This document shows positions 28,417 through 36,593 of a stretch of DNA of 64,000 nt, one piece after another. The stretch spans positions 1,706,501 through 1,770,500 of the forward strand of contig NZ_CP133605.1 in NCBI RefSeq assembly GCF_031199965.1, given 5' to 3'. Position 1 is the stretch's first letter. The number at the start of each line of letters is the position of its first letter. The translations under genes were made by a program, and so were the position numbers. The notes beneath the pieces were generated by a model. The model had not been told where the DNA came from. It ran no database searches and worked only from the letters and a program-made list of their open reading frames with translations. This stretch comes from Paenibacillus sp. D2_2. Its GTDB lineage: Bacteria > Bacillota > Bacilli > Paenibacillales > Paenibacillaceae.

Positions 28417-29076
28417 GTGGAACAGATCATTTTGCTGTCAGAAATATTAATTATAAATCTTGTCCTCAGCGGTGACAATGCGGTTATTATTGCTTTGGCC
28501 AGCAAAGATTTACGGAAGAAGCAACGCAAGCAGGCGATTTGGTGGGGAGCTATCGGAGCGGTGGTGCTGCGTTGCATCATGACATGGGTGGCAGTAATAT
28601 TATTGAAAATTCCTTTTATTCAAGCAGTTGGTGGGCTTTTACTTATTGGAATTGCCTTCAAACTATTAATGCCACATGAAGAATCTGACCGTTCAGAAAA
28701 GGCATCTACATTATGGAAGGCGGTTCAGACAATTCTGATCGCAGATGTTGTAATGAGTCTTGATAATGTACTTGCAATCGCTGCACTGGCTAACGGAGAT
28801 TTAGCTATATTGGTGATTGGTATCGCTATCAGCATTCCCATTGTCGTCTGGGGCAGTAATATCATCTCTGTTTTGCTTCATAAATTGCCGTTTCTTATTT
28901 ATTTAAGGGCCGGCATTTTAGGATATACAGCGGGCGGTATGCTCATCCATGATCCTAAGTTCGGTATCCTACTGGAGACTCTCATACCGAACCTCTCTGG
29001 AATATTGCCGATCATGCTGGCAGGACTTGTTATTATGTTTGGCTGGTTTTTCAAATCGAGAGCGCAACGCCAATAG
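28417..29076 (+). CDS. TerC family integral membrane protein, second copy
   Basis: 219 residues with about seven membrane segments. The paired motifs INLVLSGDNAVIIALA and LIADVVMSLDNVLAIAAL match the neighbouring protein. GTG 28417 is preferred over GTG 28411 because GGGAGG at 28404-28409 gives a normal 7-bp spacing. It is transcribed away from its paralogue, with 128 bp between the starts and no recognised manganese riboswitch. A terminator follows. Confidence 0.88.
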   Translation: MEQIILLSEILIINLVLSGDNAVIIALASKDLRKKQRKQAIWWGAIGAVVLRCIMTWVAVILLKIPFIQAVGGLLLIGIAFKLLMPHEESDRSEKASTLWKAVQTILIADVVMSLDNVLAIAALANGDLAILVIGIAISIPIVVWGSNIISVLLHKLPFLIYLRAGILGYTAGGMLIHDPKFGILLETLIPNLSGILPIMLAGLVIMFGWFFKSRAQRQ

Positions 29077-29081
29077 AGGAA

Positions 29082-29110
29082 GTTCAAAAAGTTATCTTTT
29101 GACCACGAAT
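29082..29110 (-). repeat. Right-end remnant of the dispersed element
   Basis: Read in reverse it gives TTCGTGGTCAAAAG, then ACTTTTTGAACTTCCTC, the right end of the element. No core or left end follows; a terminator is next. Confidence 0.65.
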
Positions 29111-29131
29111 CAATAATTAAAATGTAAATTT

Positions 29132-29165
29132 AACCACTCTTGAAATTGCGAAGAGTGGTTTTTTA
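29132..29165 (+). terminator. Intrinsic terminator after the second TerC gene
   Basis: AACCACTCTT (29132-29141) pairs with AAGAGTGGTT (29151-29160), followed by TTTT. Confidence 0.9.
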
Positions 29166-29252
29166 TGCCGAATTCATATAAAATTGAAATATAGAGGTGT
29201 CGTACTTTGTTGCGGTATGTTCCTCATTGTCATCTGGAAGGTGTGTGATCTA

Positions 29253-29747
29253 ATGTCCGATAATAACAAGCTGACGACTGGTATTGTGATTCTGGCTGCT
29301 GGAATCATTATCCTGCTAGGAAAGCTCGGCGTATTCAGCTTTCTGGGCAAGGCGCTCTGGCCTTTACTTCTCTTGATACCGGGCATCCTACTGCATTTGT
29401 GGTATTTCTGGAGAAGAGGACCTGTAGAGCTGCTCGTTCCTGGTGGAATTCTGGTAGTTTACAGTATTATTTTCTTCATCGGCAATTTTGGAGGCTGGCA
29501 GACTTTGAAATATACTTGGCCGGCATTTCTGCTTGGTATCGCAGTTGGACTGTTCGAGTATGATTATTGTTCATCTCAGCGACAGCAAGGGGTATTACTT
29601 GCAGCACTGATTGTCGGTATCTTATCTTTGGTTCTGCTCGGCTGGACTCTGTTTACCTGGTCGGTCATATACATTCTGGCGATTATCCTTATCATTGCTG
29701 GCATCGTCATGATCTTTACGCGCGGGAAAACACGGCGCGGATGGTAA
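29253..29747 (+). CDS. LiaI/LiaF-like multi-pass membrane protein
   Basis: 164 residues, almost entirely hydrophobic, with six or so predicted helices. The N-terminal GIVILAAGIIILLGKLGVF and the WPLLLLIPGILL segment resemble the LiaI/LiaF transmembrane (DUF5668-like) region. ATG 29253 is chosen for GGAAGGTG at 29236-29243; an upstream in-frame start at 29184 lacks an RBS. No liaRS two-component genes are nearby, so a role in envelope stress is only a guess. Confidence 0.7.
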   Translation: MSDNNKLTTGIVILAAGIIILLGKLGVFSFLGKALWPLLLLIPGILLHLWYFWRRGPVELLVPGGILVVYSIIFFIGNFGGWQTLKYTWPAFLLGIAVGLFEYDYCSSQRQQGVLLAALIVGILSLVLLGWTLFTWSVIYILAIILIIAGIVMIFTRGKTRRGW

Positions 29748-29757
29748 AGTCAGGGTG

Positions 29758-29785
29758 TTGATTTTCTGACTTTTTAGCGTATAAT
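29758..29785 (+). promoter_or_regulatory. Sigma-A-like promoter ahead of typA
   Basis: TTGATT (29758-29763), a 16-bp spacer and TATAAT (29780-29785). It lies only about 13 bp upstream of a terminator-like hairpin. Confidence 0.65.
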
Positions 29786-29797
29786 ATAAGGGATGGT

Positions 29798-29834
29798 CAA
29801 GCGTCGGTCTTTAATTTGCCCGACGCTTGTTTTG
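29798..29834 (+). terminator. Terminator-like hairpin in the typA leader
   Basis: CAAGCGTCGG (29798-29807) pairs with CCGACGCTTG (29820-29829), followed by GTTTTG. It comes right after a promoter and 119 bp before typA. It may be an attenuator of typA, or the terminator of the gene upstream with the promoter match accidental. Confidence 0.6.
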
Positions 29835-29952
29835 TGGTTCTGTTTTCAGCTTAGTTCCAGGAATTGATTGCCTGCACAGTCGTTATAAATCACATAACGA
29901 TCTGATGGACAATTTAATCAGATATAGAAACGAAAGGATATGGAGAAAAATT

Positions 29953-31794
29953 ATGCATGAAAGAAATAACATCCGCAACATTGCGATTATTGCTCACGTA
30001 GACCATGGCAAGACGACGCTTGTAGATAAACTGCTGCAGCAGTCCGGTATTTTTAGAGAACATGAGGCAGTACAGGAACGCGCGATGGACTCCAATGATA
30101 TTGAGCGGGAACGCGGGATTACGATTTTGGCTAAGAATACAGCCATTACGTATAAGGATTATTTAATCAATATCGTGGACACTCCAGGGCATGCCGACTT
30201 CGGCGGAGAAGTAGAACGGATCATGAAGATGGTTGATGGTGTTCTGCTTGTCGTTGATGCTTATGAAGGCTGCATGCCACAGACGAAATTCGTACTTCGC
30301 AAAGCGCTTGAGCATGATTTGACCCCCATTGTTGTTGTGAATAAAATCGACCGCCCGGCAGCCCGTCCGGCCGAAGTTATCGATGAAGTATTGGATTTGT
30401 TCATCGAACTCGAGGCTTCGGATGAGCAGTTGGAATTCCCCGTTGTTTATGCATCCGCTCTGAACGGTACATCCAGTTCGGATCCTGAGAAGCAGGATGA
30501 TAATATGCTTGCCCTTTATGAGACGATCATCGATCATATCCCAGCCCCAACTGAAAAAGTTGACGAACCTCTTCAATTTCTTGTAACACTGATGGACTAT
30601 AACGAATATCTCGGACGTATTGCGATCGGCCGTGTGAACCGCGGGGTTATCCGTCAAGGCCAATCTGTAGCCGTGATGATGCGCGATGGTAGCAAGAAAA
30701 TGGCTCGCATCGAGAAGCTCTTCGGCTTCCAAGGCTTGCGCCGTGTAGAAATCGAAGAAGCTGGAGCGGGTGATATCGTAGCGATTGCCGGCATTAAAGA
30801 CATCAATATCGGTGAGACGATTGCAGATCCGAACCAACCAGAGGCGCTTCCGGTACTCAAGATTGACGAGCCTACACTGCAAATGACTTTCCTTGTTAAT
30901 AATAGTCCATTCGCTGGACGTGAAGGAAAATGGGTCACTTCCCGTAAGCTTCGCGAGCGTCTGTTAAAGGAATTGGAGACCGATGTATCACTTCGCGTGG
31001 ACGAGACAGATAGCCCTGATGCCTTTATCGTCTCTGGACGTGGTGAGCTTCACCTCGGTATTTTGATTGAGAATATGCGTAGAGAAGGCTATGAATTGCA
31101 AGTATCGAAGCCGGAAGTTATCGTCAAGGTAATCGATGGCGTTAGAATGGAGCCGATCGAACGTCTCTTGATTGATATTCCTGAGGAGAGCATGGGTGCT
31201 GTTATGGAAAGCTTAGGTTCCCGTAAAGCGGAAATGGTGAACATGATCAATAGTGGCAACGGTCAAGTCCGCCTTGAATTCTTGATTCCAGCTCGCGGCC
31301 TGATTGGATATACTACCAATTTCATGACCTTGACCCGTGGTTATGGCGTGATGAACCATGCCTATGATAGCTATGGCCCAGTCGTTGGCGGCCAAGTTGG
31401 TGGACGCCATGAAGGAGTGCTTGTATCCAGTGAGAATGGTGTTTCGACCATGTACGGTATTCTAGGAATCGAGGACAGGGGTATCCTATTTGTAGAGCCT
31501 GGTGCGGAGATTTATGAAGGTATGATCGTCGGTGAACATAACCGCGATAACGATATTGTTGTAAATATTTGTAGAGAAAAACAATTGAACAACATCCGTT
31601 CAGCAACGAAAGATGACACCGTTAAAATGAAGACACCGCGTCTGTTCTCCTTGGAGCAAGCGTTGGAATATCTGAATGATGATGAATATTGCGAAGTTAC
31701 GCCGAAATCGATTCGTCTACGTAAGAAGGTTCTGAATAAAGGCGAGCGTGAGAGAGCTGAAAAACATCGCAAAATGTCCGAAGCTAATCTATAA
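29953..31794 (+). CDS. typA: Translational GTPase TypA/BipA
   Basis: A 613-residue ribosome-binding GTPase. G1 AHVDHGKTT, switch region [12 protein letters not shown]3 [14 protein letters not shown] and G4 NKIDRP are seen in the first 135 residues, followed by domain II, EF-G-like domains III and V and the TypA-specific C-terminus. It supports ribosome assembly and growth at low temperature. ATG 29953 gives the standard [19 protein letters not shown] start; the frame is open further upstream without support. Confidence 0.96.
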   Translation: MHERNNIRNIAIIAHVDHGKTTLVDKLLQQSGIFREHEAVQERAMDSNDIERERGITILAKNTAITYKDYLINIVDTPGHADFGGEVERIMKMVDGVLLVVDAYEGCMPQTKFVLRKALEHDLTPIVVVNKIDRPAARPAEVIDEVLDLFIELEASDEQLEFPVVYASALNGTSSSDPEKQDDNMLALYETIIDHIPAPTEKVDEPLQFLVTLMDYNEYLGRIAIGRVNRGVIRQGQSVAVMMRDGSKKMARIEKLFGFQGLRRVEIEEAGAGDIVAIAGIKDINIGETIADPNQPEALPVLKIDEPTLQMTFLVNNSPFAGREGKWVTSRKLRERLLKELETDVSLRVDETDSPDAFIVSGRGELHLGILIENMRREGYELQVSKPEVIVKVIDGVRMEPIERLLIDIPEESMGAVMESLGSRKAEMVNMINSGNGQVRLEFLIPARGLIGYTTNFMTLTRGYGVMNHAYDSYGPVVGGQVGGRHEGVLVSSENGVSTMYGILGIEDRGILFVEPGAEIYEGMIVGEHNRDNDIVVNICREKQLNNIRSATKDDTVKMKTPRLFSLEQALEYLNDDEYCEVTPKSIRLRKKVLNKGERERAEKHRKMSEANL

Positions 31795-31838
31795 TGGTAA
31801 TATATTCATTTTGATGTGAAGCGAAGGAGGGGCTGGCC

Positions 31839-32147
31839 TTGCAGGCTTGGTTCGCGCAAAACCCGGTCATTTCGTATATTTTGATTTATGTGCTTATCAT
31901 CTTTGTATACAACAAGGTGTTTCGTAGCCAGCAGAAGCTGCCGCTTCTAAAGGAGATCATTTTATATATTTTAATGGCAATCGGCTCGTTCCTCCTGCTC
32001 ATTTTTCAGATCGACAAGTTGCCGATTATTCAATGTCTGCTCGTTGCCGTCGTCCTAATGCTAATGGTACGTATCCGTTATTTTGTGGAAGGTCGACGTA
32101 ACAAAAAGCAAAAATCTATGCCTGCAGCTGGTGAGCAGAGCGAGTAG
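31839..32147 (+). CDS. ylaH: YlaH-like membrane protein
   Basis: 102 residues with three hydrophobic segments, starting QAWFAQNPVISYILIYVLI. It follows typA as ylaH follows ylaG in Bacillus, and the sequence fits the YlaH-like family. The function is unknown. A TTG start at 31839 follows AAGGAGGGG (31824-31832). It is 44 bp after typA, so probably in the same transcript. Confidence 0.85.
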   Translation: MQAWFAQNPVISYILIYVLIIFVYNKVFRSQQKLPLLKEIILYILMAIGSFLLLIFQIDKLPIIQCLLVAVVLMLMVRIRYFVEGRRNKKQKSMPAAGEQSE

Positions 32148-32245
32148 TATACGTTAGTGTGTGAGATTTACGTGGAAACTTTATTGCCTTCTCATTCGTA
32201 TACTCTATGTGACGACATAATCCAGATGAAAAGGTGTTTGATTCT

Positions 32246-33319
32246 ATGAGTTCTTACAACAAAGGTCTACCACCTCGTGATGACCGTTCTAATCGGTCTT
32301 CCGCCAAAGGATCAAAGAAGTCCAGAAAGCAGTCTGGTGGGAAAAGATTTTTCAAGGTATTATTGACGCTTCTTATTGTTGCAGTGCTTGGAGTGGGTGG
32401 GATCGCAGGGTATTTGATCTTTACCCTTAATGATACGATCAACAAGACAGGCACTTCAGGCAAAGTGGCTGCGGAGAATTCCGCTAAAGTTAAACCAATT
32501 GCCATGCTGCTATTGGGTACGGATTACCGTCCAGAGACCGGAACCCATCTCACCGACGTCATTATGGTGATCGCCATGAACCCGAAGACGAAGTCGGCTA
32601 CGATTGTGTCTTTACCTCGGGATACGAGGTTTGAAATGAAGGGCTATAAAGCGAACAAGCTTAATTCGTTCTACCCTAAGTTCCTGGTCGCTGAGAAGAA
32701 ATCAGGTATATCGGCCAAGGAAGAAATGAAGACGATGTTAAGCAAGTATATGGATCTTCCGCTTGATTATACGACCGTGCTCAATTTTCAGGGCTTCCGC
32801 GATGTTGTTGATGCTCTCGGCGGAGTTGATGTAACCGTTGATGCCAATATGTGCTATGTGGACAAGGCAGACGGTACCAATATCAATCTGAAGAAGGGCG
32901 ACCAACATTTGAACGGCGAAAAGGCACTCGATTATGTTCGCTACCGGAAATCGAACTGCGATCCTAAGACGAAGCCTTCGAACGATTTTGAGCGCAACCA
33001 GAGGCAAAATGAAGTGCTTCATGCAATGATTGATCAGACTAAGTCTTTGAATGGTGTGATTGGTGCAGGTAAGGCGATTGCATCAATTGGTGATAATATG
33101 ACGACAGACCTGGAAGCAGAACAAGTCAAAAATATAATTGCCGCTTACTGGAACATTTCCAAAGAGAATGTATCCTTTATTCCCGTCACGGGCGATTGGA
33201 AGAGCCCTTATGTCTATATCAATGACAGCGAGCTGAATAAGGCGAAGCAGGCGTTGAAGGACGAGCTTGCCGGAACAAAGCCTCAATCCGAAGGACAAGG
33301 AAATCAATCGGGCAAGTGA
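32246..33319 (+). CDS. LCP (LytR-CpsA-Psr) family cell-wall ligase
   Basis: 357 residues. A basic cytoplasmic N-terminus is followed by one membrane helix (about residues 35-56) and an extracellular LCP domain: LLLGTDYRPETGTHLTDVIM, SLPRDTRFEMKGYKANKLN and YVRYRKSNCDP. LCP enzymes transfer undecaprenyl-linked glycopolymers such as teichoic acids onto peptidoglycan, using the conserved Arg and Asp residues. ATG 32246 is favoured by AAAAGGTG at 32228-32235. It stands alone between ylaH and a small oxidase-like gene. Confidence 0.92.
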   Translation: MSSYNKGLPPRDDRSNRSSAKGSKKSRKQSGGKRFFKVLLTLLIVAVLGVGGIAGYLIFTLNDTINKTGTSGKVAAENSAKVKPIAMLLLGTDYRPETGTHLTDVIMVIAMNPKTKSATIVSLPRDTRFEMKGYKANKLNSFYPKFLVAEKKSGISAKEEMKTMLSKYMDLPLDYTTVLNFQGFRDVVDALGGVDVTVDANMCYVDKADGTNINLKKGDQHLNGEKALDYVRYRKSNCDPKTKPSNDFERNQRQNEVLHAMIDQTKSLNGVIGAGKAIASIGDNMTTDLEAEQVKNIIAAYWNISKENVSFIPVTGDWKSPYVYINDSELNKAKQALKDELAGTKPQSEGQGNQSGK

Positions 33320-33323
33320 TCGA

Positions 33324-33353
33324 TTGAAGGCAAGTTTTGTGTCGTGGTATAAT
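33324..33353 (+). promoter_or_regulatory. Probable promoter for the flavin-fold gene
   Basis: TTGAAG (33324-33329), an 18-bp spacer and TATAAT (33348-33353), 61 bp upstream of the ATG. Confidence 0.5.
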
Positions 33354-33413
33354 ACAATTAGATAGTGGGATGAGGGTTCCTTACTTTAAGTATGATCAGG
33401 GGGGCTGGCGTTA

Positions 33414-33865
33414 ATGTCCGAACTCGTTACACAATTATCTGAACCATTGTTCAATGCATTCCAGTCCGAAACGTTCGTTCTGCTCAGCACGGTGGATGTG
33501 GAGACGGGGGGCCGACCTCAAGTGCGATCTCCTGGGTGTATGCGCTGAATCCCTCGACTCTTCGCTTTGCTGTGGACCACAGATCGAGGCTTGTCAACAA
33601 TATGAAGACTCATCCGCGAATTACAGTAACTGTGTTTGGCGCGGAGACCATCTATGCGATTAATGGTGTGGCCGAGGTAGTGCAGGACCCACTCGACGGG
33701 GTTCCATTCAAAATGTGCTGCTTCGACATGAAGATCGACGCCGTAAGGAATGCTTTATTCTACGGCGCTCATCTTGCATCCGCACCAACCTATACCAAGG
33801 TGTACGATCAGCGTGCTATGGAGAATTTGGACAATCAAGTTTTTAATGCAATGAAAAAAGCCTAG
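33414..33865 (+). CDS. Pyridoxamine 5'-phosphate oxidase-like FMN-binding protein (frameshift near 33509)
   Basis: About 150 residues after repair. The split-barrel pattern is visible: TFVLLSTVDVETGG, then SAISWVYALNPSTLRFAVDHRSRLVNNM and ITVTVFGAETIYAINGVAEVVQDPL. The literal frame from ATG 33414 stops early because one G is missing from the six G at 33506-33511. The start follows AGGGGGGCTGG. Members of this fold bind FMN, F420 or haem, and the substrate here is not known. The stop codon lies within a terminator stem. Confidence 0.8.
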
Positions 33866-33892
33866 CGAATTCCATTCGCTGGGCTTTTTTTC
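33854..33892. terminator. Terminator between converging genes
   Basis: AGCCTAGCGAAT (33859-33870) pairs with ATTCGCTGGGCT (33874-33885) with one G-U pair, flanked by A and T runs. It serves the flavin-fold gene and probably the lipoprotein gene on the other strand. Confidence 0.88.
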
Positions 33893-33905
33893 ATCTAGGA
33901 CAGAC

Positions 33906-34574
33906 CTAGTATTTACTTCCAGAGGTACCGGAAGTGTGGCTTTTCGACTTTACTTTGCTTTTTTCTTGCTTCGTAGGTTGATGTTTTCCATGCTTGGCCG
34001 GAACGCTCTTAGTGCGCGGATGCGTGTCGCTCGACATTTGTGGAACGATTCGTCCGATGATATCGGCCATTTCTGTCGCAAAGCCGGAGATCGGATGTCC
34101 TGCGGAAGTCTTCTTGCCGATTTCAGCGATACGATGGCTGAGGTCCATGTCGGCTGTGACGATAGCTCCGGTGCCTTGAGGATCCTTACGCAACGCTTCG
34201 GCAACGGTATACTTGATTCCTCCGACGCGTGCGCGCTCAAGGTTCCCATCAACATCAATACCGACAACAGCCGTCTTTCCCATAATGACGCAGTGGGCGC
34301 CTTTGACGCCAGGAACCTGCTTAGCAAGTGATTCCAGATGAGCTTGTCGATTCTTCTGCTGATTTTTGCCGGTTGCTTTGCCTGTATTACTCTTGTTATT
34401 CTGCGCTGCCTTACCCGTTGTATTGCTCAGACCCTTGGGACCATGCCTCTGTACACTTTGCGTCCGGGTAGTGTTTTCAGATTGATTCTTTGGAGAGGGT
34501 GATGCCTTTTTAGAAGCTGTTTGGCAGCTAGTTAGCAGTGAGGCCGTTAATAATAAACACAGCCAAATTCGCAT
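33906..34574 (-). CDS. YhcN/YlaJ family sporulation lipoprotein
   Basis: 222 residues. A lipoprotein signal with lipobox LLTSC (Cys near residue 17) is followed by a Ser/Asn/Lys-rich linker and a YhcN/YlaJ domain (about residues 80-180): HLESLAKQVPGVKGAHCVIMG and TAVVGIDVDGNLERARV. The C-terminus is Lys/Ser-rich. Relatives are spore membrane lipoproteins involved in germination. The position next to ylaH and ylaK genes fits the Bacillus yla cluster, where ylaJ lies. Confidence 0.87.
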   Translation of the reverse strand: MRIWLCLLLTASLLTSCQTASKKASPSPKNQSENTTRTQSVQRHGPKGLSNTTGKAAQNNKSNTGKATGKNQQKNRQAHLESLAKQVPGVKGAHCVIMGKTAVVGIDVDGNLERARVGGIKYTVAEALRKDPQGTGAIVTADMDLSHRIAEIGKKTSAGHPISGFATEMADIIGRIVPQMSSDTHPRTKSVPAKHGKHQPTKQEKSKVKSKSHTSGTSGSKY

Positions 34575-34675
34575 GATTTGATCCGTCCTTTCGGAGATGA
34601 GTTCTTGCCAGATATGAATCCAGCTTGGTATCTATAACATTTCCCGGACAATAAAAAATATGTATTAGAGAGGTA

Positions 34676-34884
34676 GTTCAAAAAGTCTGCTTTTGATTAC
34701 GAAGTAACACTGAGAAGTCTATTTGACATCGAATCTTGAATTCAGCCGGGCTTAAGCAATTGCTTACGAAGTCATGTTTCCTACGGAAACATCTTAGGTG
34801 CTCACGTAGGTTTTGCCTACGCTCCGCTCCTCAGTTCCTGGCCTCATCCAATCTTCTCGGTGCTGAAAATCGAACTTTTTGAAC
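34676..34884 (-). repeat. Dispersed GTTCAAAAAG element, copy 4 (long form)
   Basis: A 209-bp long-form copy in reverse orientation. Read on the minus strand: left end GTTCAAAAAGTTCG, core CAGCACCGAGAAG, the AGATGTTTCCGTAGGAAACA hairpin block, GCCCGGCTGAATTC, CTTCGTAATCAAAAGC and right end AGACTTTTTGAACTACCTCTC. It has the same length and the same extra block as the copy in the glyQS leader. It fills most of the 372 bp between the YhcN gene and ylaK. Confidence 0.87.
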
Positions 34885-34946
34885 AAAGACCTTTTGAATT
34901 ACAATGCGAATTTGAAGCTGTAATGACTGCGGTGGAGGGGATATCC

Positions 34947-36278
34947 GTGAAGAAGATCTTTGTATTGGATACGAATGTATTGCTGCACGATCCGAATGCC
35001 ATTTTTGCTTTTGAGGAGCATGAAGTAGTGATTCCGGCGGTCGTGCTAGAGGAAATTGATTCGAAGAAGCGCAATGCAGATGAGATCGGACGTAATGCAC
35101 GCGGAGTATCCAGGCTGCTCGATGGCCTACGGGAGCAAGGACATTTACATGATGGGGTCATACTCGAACATGGCGGCGTCATTAAAGTGGAAATGAATCA
35201 CCGTAGCTTTGCCAAAGTACAGGAGATGTTCGGCGAGATCAGCAATGATAATCGCATTTTAGCGGTCGCTCTGAATTATCACCTTGAAGAATTAGAGAAG
35301 CCCGAGCCAAGTTCAGTTATCATCGTCAGTAAGGATGTACTAGTGAGAATCAAGGCTGACGTTCTCGGTTTGATTGCGGAAGATTATCTGACGGGCCGTA
35401 CTGCAGATCCAAGCGAAATGTATCCGGGTTATTTGTCTATACAGGTTCATCCGTCCGTCATTGATGAATTTTATACATTCCGTTCATTGTCTGTGAAATC
35501 GCTTGGATTATCCTATCCGCTATATCCGCATGAATTTATTATTATGAAAGATGAGATGGGGAGAGGGAAGTCAGCACTTCTAAAAGTAAATGACGATGCC
35601 AGCCGACTTGAACCGTTGTATCTTAGCAATGATCCTGTATGGGGAATCAGTGCCCGCAATGCACAGCAGCGGATGGCTCTGGAATTGCTGCTTAATGATG
35701 AAATTCCACTGGTTACGATTACAGGCAAGGCCGGAACAGGGAAAACCTTGCTCGCTCTGGCGGCAGGGCTATTGAAGGTAGAAGATGAGCATAAGTACAA
35801 GAAACTGCTGATTGCCCGTCCGGTTGTTCCGATGGGAAAAGATATCGGTTACCTGCCTGGGGAGAAGGAAGAGAAGCTCCGTCCCTGGATGCAGCCGATT
35901 TATGATAATTTAGAATATTTATTCAATACAAAGAAATCTGGCGATATCGATAAAATTCTGATGGGGCTCGGAAGCATTCAGGTTGAGGCGCTTACGTATA
36001 TCCGCGGACGCTCCATCCCTGGTCAGTTTATTATTATTGATGAAGCGCAGAATCTATCGCAGCATGAAGTGAAGACGATCGTCTCAAGAGTCGGCGAAGG
36101 GAGTAAAATCGTCCTCGTAGGCGATCCAGAACAGATCGATCACCCTTATCTGGATTCGGCCAGCAACGGACTTACTTACCTGGTTGAACACTTTAGAGAG
36201 CAAGGGTTAAGCGGACATATCATGCTTGAGAAAGGCGAGCGCTCCAAGCTGGCCCAATTGGCGGCAGATTTATTGTAG
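34947..36278 (+). CDS. ylaK: PIN-PhoH ATPase YlaK
   Basis: 443 residues. An N-terminal PIN domain (KIFVLDTNVLLHDPNAIFAF with acidic residues, about 1-140) is joined to a PhoH ATPase domain with Walker A ITGKAGTGKT and Walker B FIIIDEAQNL (about residues 250-440). This is the PhoH2 toxin-helicase-like layout, also seen in B. subtilis YlaK. GTG 34947 is chosen for GGTGGAGGGG at 34931-34940; the frame is open upstream into the repeat but that part is not protein-like. It probably acts on RNA. Confidence 0.92.
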   Translation: MKKIFVLDTNVLLHDPNAIFAFEEHEVVIPAVVLEEIDSKKRNADEIGRNARGVSRLLDGLREQGHLHDGVILEHGGVIKVEMNHRSFAKVQEMFGEISNDNRILAVALNYHLEELEKPEPSSVIIVSKDVLVRIKADVLGLIAEDYLTGRTADPSEMYPGYLSIQVHPSVIDEFYTFRSLSVKSLGLSYPLYPHEFIIMKDEMGRGKSALLKVNDDASRLEPLYLSNDPVWGISARNAQQRMALELLLNDEIPLVTITGKAGTGKTLLALAAGLLKVEDEHKYKKLLIARPVVPMGKDIGYLPGEKEEKLRPWMQPIYDNLEYLFNTKKSGDIDKILMGLGSIQVEALTYIRGRSIPGQFIIIDEAQNLSQHEVKTIVSRVGEGSKIVLVGDPEQIDHPYLDSASNGLTYLVEHFREQGLSGHIMLEKGERSKLAQLAADLL

Positions 36279-36324
36279 AAGTTACCTTTTCTTTGAGAGA
36301 AAGCTGGGAAGTCTCGCTCATTTG

Positions 36325-36351
36325 ACACCGGATTACCCCCGGTGTTTTTTT
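36325..36351 (+). terminator. Intrinsic terminator after ylaK
   Basis: ACACCGG (36325-36331) pairs with CCGGTGT (36339-36345), followed by seven T. Confidence 0.9.
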
Positions 36352-36355
36352 ACGC

Positions 36356-36476
36356 GTTTAAAAAATCTGACTTTCAGCACCGAGAAGGTCGATGTCGATT
36401 ACTTCTTGATTCACTTCGCTCGCTCATCCTTGAATTTCTTCGATCGGTTTTCTTATCAAAGGGAGAATTTTCAAAC
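36356..36476 (+). repeat. Decayed copy of the dispersed element (copy 5)
   Basis: The left end GTTTAAAAAATCTGAC and the core CAGCACCGAGAAGGTCGATG are clear, and the right flank is ...TTCAAACTACCTCTATAAG. The 80 bp in between have diverged or been replaced. It lies right after the ylaK terminator in a 315-bp gap. The remainder (36477-36593) shows only the leader of the next gene. Confidence 0.65.
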
Positions 36477-36593
36477 TACCTCTATAAGAATTTAGGGACA
36501 AGGTACTAGGGAGTTTGATACAATAGAGATTAGTTGATATGAATTGGATTCCTGTGTTTTGATGGTTTGAAACGTTGGAGGGGAAGAACGGGT

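Noticed and set aside
30163..30882. 239-codon frame on the minus strand opposite typA
   Set aside because: It is a shadow of the GTPase reading frame; no RBS or domain was seen.
34860..34946. N-terminal extension of ylaK into the repeat
   Set aside because: The 29 extra codons are encoded by the dispersed element and the family N-terminus (KIFVLDTNVLLHDP) begins at GTG 34947 with a good RBS.
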